A DNA stretch of 47,906 nucleotides from assembly GCA_029260555.1 (NCBI GenBank), contig JAJDCZ010000021.1, positions 1 through 47,906 on the forward strand, in the 5' to 3' direction. This DNA is from Phycisphaerales bacterium. GTDB lineage: Bacteria > Planctomycetota > Phycisphaerae > Phycisphaerales > UBA1924. The first letter of the stretch is position 1, and every line of letters starts with the position of its first letter. The translations under genes and the position numbers were made by a program. Below the pieces are notes generated by a model. It was not told the origin of the DNA and did not search any database. It was given only the letters and a program-made list of their open reading frames with translations. Positions 42,498 through 47,906 of the stretch are shown here, in pieces.

Positions 42498-42982
42498 CTA
42501 AGTTGCAAAATAGGCGTACTGGCAGGGTTGTCCGGATTGGAGTTTCACAAGGGGGTGTGCCCAAACGGGCTATTGACCGGGTGAAGATTGAAAGTGGGGG
42601 GCTGACAGGGGATGATCAGAATGACAAGAAGCATCATGGCGGGCCTGAGCGTGCGGTGTGTCTGTTTGGTCTAGATGTAATTGAGGAGTTGCGGGCCGAG
42701 GGGCATCCGATTGAACCTGGGTCTACGGGTGAGAATCTGACGATTGACGGGCTTGTGTGGTCAACGGTGGCTCCTGGTGATCGCTTTGTGTTTGATTCGG
42801 GAGTGGTGCTTGAGATTGTGTCATTTGCCAAGCCTTGCTCGACGATTCGAGAGTCCTTTGCGGGGGGACAGATCGGATTGATTGAGCAAGGTGCGTTTCC
42901 AGGTCGGAGCCGGGTGTATGCGCGGGTGATTACGCCCGGGGCGGTGGCTGTGGATGAAGAGTTTGTGCATGAATGTATGTGA
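42494..42982 (+). CDS. MOSC-domain protein
   Basis: The 162-residue product is a single MOSC domain (molybdenum cofactor sulfurase C-terminal type), as in YiiM-like proteins that bind sulfur or molybdenum cofactor. Marks are GRVVRIGVSQGGVPK at the start, LTGDDQNDKKHHGGPERAVC, PGSTGENLTIDGL, PGDRF, and the conserved cysteine in FAKPCSTIRESF. It has no FeS or flavin partner domain. ATG 42494 overlaps the stop of the upstream gene (ATGA). The physiological partner is unknown. Confidence 0.88.
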   Translation: MTKLQNRRTGRVVRIGVSQGGVPKRAIDRVKIESGGLTGDDQNDKKHHGGPERAVCLFGLDVIEELRAEGHPIEPGSTGENLTIDGLVWSTVAPGDRFVFDSGVVLEIVSFAKPCSTIRESFAGGQIGLIEQGAFPGRSRVYARVITPGAVAVDEEFVHECM

Positions 42983-43046
42983 CGGGCTATTCAGGTTGGG
43001 CTGGGGGGCAGAATAGTGACCTGCATGAGTCGAGTGTGGGTTGTGA

Positions 43047-43090
43047 AGGGGGGGAGTTGGTGTGGGTGGGGGGTGTGGAGGGGGTGGGGG
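43047..43090 (+). repeat. G-rich tract between the MOSC and TIM-barrel genes
   Basis: GGGGGGGAGTTGGTGTGGGT and following runs (GGGGGG, GGGGG, GGGGG) lie 65 bases after the MOSC stop on its coding strand. A frame from 43016 runs through it, giving an improbable Trp/Gly-rich N-terminus. Confidence 0.7.
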
Positions 43091-43129
43091 ACTGGCAATC
43101 ATGGAGCAAAGTCGCTACATTCATGGCCC

Positions 43130-43978
43130 ATGCTATTGACACTTAATGCAGCATCCTTGCGGTCGTCACTCAGAGCACGCGGTCATGCGCGGATGTCACT
43201 TGAGGATCTGCCAGGTTTTACACGCGAGGTGCTGGGGCTTCATGGGCTGAATCTGTCGACGGATCTGCTTAAAGGAGCGGGTCGCGGGCAGCTTGAGGCA
43301 TTGAGATCGGCTGCGGATCGGGCGGCATGTGCGTGTTTGCTGCTGACGGAGAATACGCCTTTGTCTTTGTCGAGCAAGGCGAGTGTTTCGGGGCCTGCAC
43401 TGGAAAGGCTGGAAAAGGTTATCAGGGCAGCATATTTGTTGGGGTGTCCCGCAGCAGCGATCAGCATCAAGGCTCCTGATTCGGATGAGGCTTTTGGAGT
43501 GATTGTCGATCGCCTCAAGAAGGTGATAGAGATCGCGGAGGGGATGGATATGAACCTGTTGATCGCGCCTCGTGAAGGTTTGACCGCCAGACCAGAGCGG
43601 GTGACGGATCTGATCAAGAAAATTGGCGGGTTTCGTGTAGGGACATTTCCGGACTTTGAGACGGCCAGCACGCAGGATGATCCGGTGGCGTATATCCGCA
43701 GGTTGACGCCTTATGCTTCTGTAGTTTCAGCATCTACAAAGGGTTTTGTAGGGATTGATCCCAAGGAGAAGACTGATCCTGAGGCGTTTGTTGATGAAAC
43801 GGTGCTCGAGCATGAGCAGTATGATCTTCAGCCTCTGGTGGGGGGTGTGCGGTCGGTGGGATTCGACGGGACGCTTGCAATAGACTATCGTGGAACGGGA
43901 GATGGTACACAGGGAGTCATCAGGAGCAAACGGGCGATTGAGGCTGCCATCGAACGAGAAGCTGAACAGGAAAAATGA
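43130..43978 (+). CDS. Sugar-phosphate isomerase/epimerase-like TIM-barrel protein
   Basis: The 282-residue product looks like the AP-endonuclease-2/xylose-isomerase-type TIM barrel: LEDLPGFTREVLGLHGLNLS at the N-terminus, AAYLLGCPAAAISIKAP in the middle, NLLIAPREGLTARPERVTDL, then GGFRVGTFPDF and GFDGTLAIDYRG at the C-terminus. The metal residues usually written E-D-H-E in sugar isomerases are partly missing or shifted, so activity is uncertain. ATG 43130 is chosen because the longer frame translates a G-rich tract. TACATT at 43116-43121 stands 8 bases upstream. It overlaps cmk by ATGA and so is coupled to it. Confidence 0.75.
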   Translation: MLLTLNAASLRSSLRARGHARMSLEDLPGFTREVLGLHGLNLSTDLLKGAGRGQLEALRSAADRAACACLLLTENTPLSLSSKASVSGPALERLEKVIRAAYLLGCPAAAISIKAPDSDEAFGVIVDRLKKVIEIAEGMDMNLLIAPREGLTARPERVTDLIKKIGGFRVGTFPDFETASTQDDPVAYIRRLTPYASVVSASTKGFVGIDPKEKTDPEAFVDETVLEHEQYDLQPLVGGVRSVGFDGTLAIDYRGTGDGTQGVIRSKRAIEAAIEREAEQEK

Positions 43979-44754
43979 GTTTGCCAAAGGCTCAAACCGC
44001 ACCGAGACACCAAGTAGCACACGAAGAAGGTGTGTTGCGATCTAAGCGAGTTCCTTTCTTTGTGGCTCATCCATCAAAAAAGATCATCATTACGATTGAT
44101 GGCCCAGCGGGCACGGGCAAGTCGTCTGTAGCGCAAGAGCTTGCAAGAAGGCTTGGGCTGGACTTTCTGGATACGGGCGCGATGTATCGTGCTGCGGCGG
44201 CGCTGGTGATCGACAAGCATCTGGATTTGAAAGACATTGAGCGCACGGTTGAAGTTGTTGCAGATGCAGATTTGCACTTTGACTGGAAGGCTACGCCGCC
44301 GACGATTCTGGCTTGGTTTGAGCCGATTGATGGGCGTATTCGAGATGCGGATGTGACGGGGATTGTGTCAGATGTTGCAGCGATTGCTCCGCTTCGTGAG
44401 CACATGGTTCGCAAACAGCGCATTATCTGGAATCAGCATCCAAGGCTTGTCACAGAGGGGCGTGATCAGGGGTCGGTGGCGTTCCCGCAGGCCGATGTGA
44501 AGTTTTTTCTGGATGCATCACCTGAGGTTCGTGCGAGAAGGCGAGCTGCCCAGCTGGCGGATCAGGGACGAGATGTGGATCTGGGGCAACTGGTCCGCGA
44601 GATTCAGCAGCGGGATGGTCTGGATTCGACGCGAGAGGTGGGGCCTTTGATTTGCCCTGATGATGCCTTTCGGGTGGACACATCAAATCTCTCGTTTGAA
44701 GAGGTTCTGAGCCGGCTCGAACAGCATGTTCGCGAAAAAATCGGCCCGATCTGA
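43975..44754 (+). CDS. cmk: Cytidylate kinase
   Basis: CMP kinase phosphorylates CMP and dCMP. The 259-residue product has the P-loop IDGPAGTGKSSVAQELARRL at 41-60, DTGAMYRAAAALV, the GRDQGSVAFPQADVKFFLDA lid region and RARRRAAQ. The N-terminus is extended by some 35 residues (to AHPSKK) before the P-loop strand, longer than E. coli Cmk, and it is not clearly an added domain. It overlaps the TIM-barrel gene (ATGA) and is followed by plsC after 88 bases, an order often seen in planctomycetes. Confidence 0.94.
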   Translation: MSLPKAQTAPRHQVAHEEGVLRSKRVPFFVAHPSKKIIITIDGPAGTGKSSVAQELARRLGLDFLDTGAMYRAAAALVIDKHLDLKDIERTVEVVADADLHFDWKATPPTILAWFEPIDGRIRDADVTGIVSDVAAIAPLREHMVRKQRIIWNQHPRLVTEGRDQGSVAFPQADVKFFLDASPEVRARRRAAQLADQGRDVDLGQLVREIQQRDGLDSTREVGPLICPDDAFRVDTSNLSFEEVLSRLEQHVREKIGPI

Positions 44755-44842
44755 GACCAATGTGTCAAGCATTTCAATCTGAATGAGATGAAGATGTGGG
44801 GAAGGACGCAGCGGGTGCTGAAGTTGGCTACCCTGTGTGGTC

Positions 44843-45631
44843 ATGTCTCGAACCAGCACAGAAAAGTTGAATCAGGCAAATGGAAAGGTGAATCAGGGTG
44901 TGCATCCTTCGCTCTTTAATCGAGCGATCTATCGCATCTTGCATCCAGGTTTCTGGCTTTTGCTGAAGATTTTGTATCGGGTTCGCCATGATGGAGTTGA
45001 GAATGTGCCCAGGAAGGGCGCGGTGTTGCTGGCTTGCAATCATCAGTCGCTACTGGACCCACCTGTGGTGGGGACGGGGATCTGGAAGCGGCCTTTACAC
45101 TTTATCGCGCGGGCGGGGCTGTTTGAGACCGCCTGGTTTGGCTGGATCATTACAGCGGTGAACTCGATTCCGATTAAGGAAGAAGGTTCAGATACAGCTG
45201 CGATACGGCAAGTTTTAGAACGGCTCAAAGCGGGTCATGCGGTGCTGATCTTTCCTGAGGGGACGCGTTCACATGATGGCACGGTCGGAGAGTTTCGACG
45301 AGGCGTTGCACTCATGGTTCGCAAGGCGGAGTGTCCGGTGATTCCGGTGGCGGTTGAGGGGTGTCATGATGCCTGGCCTCGGGGGCGATCAAGGCCGTAC
45401 ATGTGGGGGCAGCGTCTTGCGGTGCGCTATGGCAAACCTATGCCTCCTGAAGTGATCAAAGAACTGGGTGGAGCAAAAGCTCTTGAGGTTTTGCGAGAGG
45501 AAGTTGATCAGATGCGACTGGAGCTTCGTGCGGAGCTGCGCCAGCGAACGCATGGCTCGTTTCCAGCAGCGGGTGCGGGAGATGTCAGATCAACCCCGAA
45601 AGCTTCACCGCAGCAAGCAGAAGCAGAATAG
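44843..45631 (+). CDS. plsC: 1-acyl-sn-glycerol-3-phosphate acyltransferase
   Basis: PlsC makes phosphatidic acid at the inner face of the membrane. The 262-residue product has the HX4D motif NHQSLLDP (H67, D72), FIARAGLFETAWFGW, the substrate motif FPEGTRSHDG near 138-147, and PVIPVAVEG. The hydrophobic HPGFWLLLKILYRV near residue 34 anchors it. The C-terminus is a charged low-complexity tail. ATG 44843 is preferred over GTG 44837; TACCCT at 44829-44834 may be its -10 box, 8 bases upstream. Its last 47 bases overlap the 3' end of the opposing TauE gene. Confidence 0.92.
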   Translation: MSRTSTEKLNQANGKVNQGVHPSLFNRAIYRILHPGFWLLLKILYRVRHDGVENVPRKGAVLLACNHQSLLDPPVVGTGIWKRPLHFIARAGLFETAWFGWIITAVNSIPIKEEGSDTAAIRQVLERLKAGHAVLIFPEGTRSHDGTVGEFRRGVALMVRKAECPVIPVAVEGCHDAWPRGRSRPYMWGQRLAVRYGKPMPPEVIKELGGAKALEVLREEVDQMRLELRAELRQRTHGSFPAAGAGDVRSTPKASPQQAEAE

Positions 45632-46382
45632 AAACGATCAGCCTCATGGTGTTGAGGGGGAGGATATGGACGAGGTTGGCGCCGATGGTGCCTCCAAGGA
45701 TAGCGGTGGGTCCCATGGCGAGGATGATCCAAAGGGCATCAATGGGAGCAAAGCCGTGCTGATTGAGCGTGGCGATTTTGATCGTTGCGCCGATGGTCGC
45801 AGTCAGGCACATGACAGCGGAACTGGTTGCTACAGCAGCTTTAAGGCGTATGCGACAAAGAACCTGAAGCATGGGAACCATGAGGATGCCGCCTCCGATG
45901 CCAAGGAGGCCAGCGACAAAGCCTGTGACGCTGCCCACAGCCGCCAGCCGGTGAACTTTGTTGAGTTCTTGTGCATCATCGCGTCGCTTGAGCGTTCCTG
46001 TGGCGCGGAGGATGTTCATGATGCAGTAGGCAGCAATGAAGAGTGCCAGTATTTGCCTGAGGTATGTGCCATCGATCCGGTTGGAAAACAGCACGCCCAG
46101 GATGATGGTGAAAGCCATGACGGGCAGGAGTATGCGGATGAGATCGGGTCTGAGAGCATTGGCTTTTTTGTGTCGCCAGGCTGCTGGGGCTGAGACAAGC
46201 ACATTGACAGCCATGGCACTGGCCATGTAGAGGTGCTGGGTCGAGTGGGACTCGTCTTTAAAGCCAAGGAGGATGGCCAGACCCGGGAGCATGACAATGG
46301 ACCCCCCAATGCCCGCAAGGCCCCCGAGAGTGCCTGCAGCCAGCCCAATCAGGCCTGCAATCAAGACTTCGACAAGGGTCAT
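45585..46382 (-). CDS. TauE/SafE-family membrane permease
   Basis: The 265-residue product has the TauE/SafE (DUF81) plan of two mirrored halves: AGLIGLAAGTLGGLAGIGGS near the start and VGSVTGFVAGLLGIGGGILM in the second half, each with the GxxGGxxGIGGG-type motif and about eight transmembrane helices in total. This family exports or imports sulfonates, sulfite or related organic anions. ATG 46382 is chosen because the longer frame runs through a G-rich (here C-rich) intergenic tract and encodes an improbable Pro/His-rich start. It overlaps plsC tail to tail by 47 bases. The substrate is not known. Confidence 0.9.
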   Translation of the reverse strand: MTLVEVLIAGLIGLAAGTLGGLAGIGGSIVMLPGLAILLGFKDESHSTQHLYMASAMAVNVLVSAPAAWRHKKANALRPDLIRILLPVMAFTIILGVLFSNRIDGTYLRQILALFIAAYCIMNILRATGTLKRRDDAQELNKVHRLAAVGSVTGFVAGLLGIGGGILMVPMLQVLCRIRLKAAVATSSAVMCLTATIGATIKIATLNQHGFAPIDALWIILAMGPTAILGGTIGANLVHILPLNTMRLIVSILLLLAAVKLSGLI

Positions 46383-46457
46383 GGAGTGGTTCTGCCTGAC
46401 ATGGACTGGATGGTATCGGATTGGAAGGGTTCTGTCAGCCGGGTTTGGATATTGAGT

Positions 46458-46507
46458 GGCGGGGAGAGGGTGGGAGAGAGGGTGGGGGTGGGGGGAGGGG
46501 GGGGTGG
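46458..46507 (+). repeat. G-rich tract in the divergent gap between TauE and 3D genes
   Basis: GGCGGGGAGAGGGTGGGAGA and following runs up to GGGGGGGG give at least seven G runs in 50 bases. It lies between two divergent starts, 76 bases before the TauE start and 165 before the 3D gene. The 46383-46671 gap otherwise shows no gene. Confidence 0.7.
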
Positions 46508-46671
46508 ATTGTTTGGGGAGAGTTGCGAGGTGTGGCGGAGGTGGGCTATGGTGTGGTGTCAGATCAGGAGATGGACCGTCAACATCGGAAAGGATTCCGG
46601 GTGTTTGAAACTGCCAGGTGGTGGCAGGAATCAGACGCTGTGGAACCTGATGTAGACGGGAGGCATTGAAC

Positions 46672-47382
46672 ATGCACGCACCTGGTGTGACAGGCCGCGG
46701 GGTGATTCGTTCATGGGGGAAGTATCTGGCGCAGCCGATCGTGGTTGAGTTTGGGTTGATCGTATTGGTCAGTGTGGTTGTGGTTTTGTCTGCGATCGCA
46801 GCCAAGGAACTTGCGACGGCTGAGCCTCTGGTTGCACTTGAGACGGAGCCGATGGGGCCTGCGCTACTTGATCCGGTGGTGATGACGATGCTGGATGATG
46901 CACTGGATGAAGACGAGTCAGAGGCTGGGGGAATGGGGGCAGGCGGGGGAGCGGGGGGGGCGGGGGGGATTCTGCCAGCTGAGCCAGATGCACAGGAGAT
47001 CAGGTGGTTTCAGGGTCGGCCGATCACGCCGGACCGTGTGATCTGGATGACGGTGACAGCCTATTCGCCGGATGCCCGGTCGTGCGGGCGATTTGCTGAT
47101 GGCAAGACTGCAACATTGCACTCGGTGTGGACCAATGGCACGAGGCTTGTGGCTGCGGATACGAAGGTGCTGCCGTTTGGTTCGATGTTGAGCATTCCGG
47201 GCTATGACAATGAGAATGTGGTGCCTGTGCTTGACCGTGGCGGCGCGATCAAGGGGCATCGGCTGGATGTACTTTTTCCATCGCACAAGCGGGCAAGGCA
47301 GTGGGGGGTGAAGAAGCTGCCGGTGGTGGTGTGGAAGTTCGCTGATGGCAAGGGGCTGGTGGATCCGAGGCAGTATCGGTGA
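46672..47382 (+). CDS. 3D-domain protein, membrane-anchored putative peptidoglycan-lytic enzyme
   Basis: The 236-residue product has one N-terminal transmembrane helix (GLIVLVSVVVVLSAIAA), an acidic linker with a run GGMGAGGGAGGAGG (near 87-100), and a C-terminal 3D (MltA-like, RlpA-like fold) domain: MTVTAYSPDARSCG, VAADTKVLPFGSMLSIPGY, VVPVLDRGGAIKGHRLDVLF and PSHKRARQWG. The three aspartates of the 3D motif (T-Y-PD, VLD, HRLD) are present. Such domains are found in lytic transglycosylases that trim cell wall glycan. GGGAGG lies 8 bases before ATG 46672, so it is preferred over TTG 46666. It sits close to the next small frame and AAA gene. Confidence 0.88.
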   Translation: MHAPGVTGRGVIRSWGKYLAQPIVVEFGLIVLVSVVVVLSAIAAKELATAEPLVALETEPMGPALLDPVVMTMLDDALDEDESEAGGMGAGGGAGGAGGILPAEPDAQEIRWFQGRPITPDRVIWMTVTAYSPDARSCGRFADGKTATLHSVWTNGTRLVAADTKVLPFGSMLSIPGYDNENVVPVLDRGGAIKGHRLDVLFPSHKRARQWGVKKLPVVVWKFADGKGLVDPRQYR

Positions 47383-47398
47383 AGGTGGGTGGGGCAGT

Positions 47399-47560
47399 GT
47401 GTGCGGGGAACTGAGTATCTCTTTGTGGCTGTGTTATGCGGTACAAACCGATACAGGAGATCTGCTGGGTCTGCCTGATCCAAAGTATTTTAGGGGCAAA
47501 GATGTTCAAGGCGTAGATGTTGCAGTCTATGAACGCAAGTACCTGACTGTGGGACACTGA
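47399..47560 (+). CDS. Small open frame coupled to the truncated AAA gene
   Basis: A short frame starts at GTG 47399 or further down and ends with TGA overlapping the next ATG (TGATG). Its last 40 residues look protein-like (YAVQTDTGDLLGLPDPKYFR then GKDVQGVDVAVYERKYLTVG). I do not recognise it, and it has no clear ribosome site. It may be the end of a decayed gene or a real small coupled gene. Confidence 0.3.
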   Translation: MCGELSISLWLCYAVQTDTGDLLGLPDPKYFRGKDVQGVDVAVYERKYLTVGH

Positions 47561-47906
47561 TGCTCGATAAGTTGACAATCCGGGGCTTCAAGTCGATCGA
47601 GTTGCTTGAGGACTTTGAACTAGGCAATCTCAATGTGCTGATCGGCGCCAATGGTTCGGGCAAAAGCAATTTTGTGGAGTTCTTTCGGCTCTTGCGCATG
47701 ATGACGACTGAGCATCTTCAAGACTATGTAATCGAGCACCCCAAGGTGGATGGGTATTTCTATAACAGAAACCTCTGAACTACGCCCATTGTAGTCGATT
47801 TTGATCTGAGTGGGCGGATTTTTCTTTGGTTTGCTTGGCCGCGTGGGTTGGGCGATGATGCCCGATGCCGGTTTGTTCTGCCTTTGGCGAGCCGGGCGGC
47901 GTGGTT
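47560..47906 (+). pseudogene. AAA-type ATPase (OLD/AAA_21-like) interrupted by an in-frame TGA
   Basis: From ATG 47560, LDKLTIRGFKSIELLEDFEL then NLNVLIGANGSGKSNFVEFF is the typical beginning of SMC/OLD-like ATPases, with Walker A GANGSGKS. The frame stops at TGA 47776-47778 (72 codons). The same frame continues open to the window end and reads TTPIVVDFDLSGRIFLWFAW, which would fit the following beta strands of this family. The simplest reading is an in-frame nonsense change in a once longer ATPase gene; the 3' part is cut by the window. A shorter functional protein is unlikely because the rest of the ATPase is missing. Confidence 0.5.

Noticed and set aside
41846..42508. 220-codon minus-strand open frame
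   Set aside because: It is antisense to the zinc-ribbon membrane protein; its low-complexity Ser/Thr composition argues against coding.
45468..46193. 241-codon plus-strand open frame
   Set aside because: It is antisense to the TauE/SafE gene, whose GIGGG motifs and helices mark the true frame.
1..47906. tRNA, rRNA, CRISPR arrays, insertion sequences
   Set aside because: I looked for T-loop strings, spaced direct repeats and transposase motifs and saw none that could be supported.

Overview
The window looks like a chromosomal segment of a Planctomycetota bacterium, probably class Phycisphaerae. The grounds are indirect: dispersed short operons, a prepilin-type (GFTLIELLVVIAIIALL) surface protein, FG-GAP and ankyrin-repeat secreted proteins, cmk followed closely by plsC, and start codons that often lack a Shine-Dalgarno sequence. 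This is inference from protein style and layout; there is no rRNA, tRNA, CRISPR array or transposase in view.

Layout. 1-444: C-terminally cut FG-GAP protein (minus). 738-3902: pentose-phosphate operon zwf-pgl plus an RluA-type pseudouridine synthase (minus). 3957-5591: purE, a lipoprotein phosphatase and a DinB protein (plus). 5720-11242: catabolic operon of M20 peptidase, class III aminotransferase, astA and astD, a shortened arginine/ornithine succinyltransferase pathway. 11254-14473: lipoprotein, aminopeptidase P, a degenerate receiver protein and tilS (minus). 14530-15479: a coiled-coil membrane protein and a YecH-like protein. 15709-19138: two paralogous secreted ankyrin proteins with shared promoter and 3' flanks, separated by an eight-unit 21-bp minisatellite. 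19608-21701: a GmrSD-type DUF262/DUF1524 nuclease. 21821-29796: a ureohydrolase divergent from a complete oligopeptide ABC transporter oppABCDF. 30562-33402: Tat-exported Mn-type SOD and the rpsB-tsf operon with a strong terminator. 33700-37721: pseudopilin, murQ, map, trpA, gcvH. 37856-46382: MacB/LolD-type ABC transporter, a double zinc-ribbon membrane protein, MOSC protein, TIM-barrel protein, cmk, plsC and a TauE/SafE permease. 46672 to the end: a 3D-domain protein and an interrupted AAA ATPase.

Most unusual. Both permeases of the Opp transporter carry large extra domains in the first extracytoplasmic loop: OppB a golvesin-like beta domain, OppC a long helical/coiled-coil segment. This could be an undescribed variant of peptide importer with a built-in extracytoplasmic docking or binding apparatus. 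The second theme is promoter architecture: a GC-TANNAT-like -10 box sits 6 to 8 bases before the start codon of many first genes that lack a Shine-Dalgarno sequence, which suggests widespread leaderless transcription. Third, G-rich tracts recur just downstream of stop codons on the coding strand. Fourth, a roughly 140-bp non-coding element carrying a terminator hairpin is duplicated between oppF and the SOD gene.

Start sites were moved from the longest open frame to an internal ATG wherever a ribosome-binding site, a -10 box or family length argued for it; the reason is given in each entry. All family assignments are by reading motifs, not by database search.
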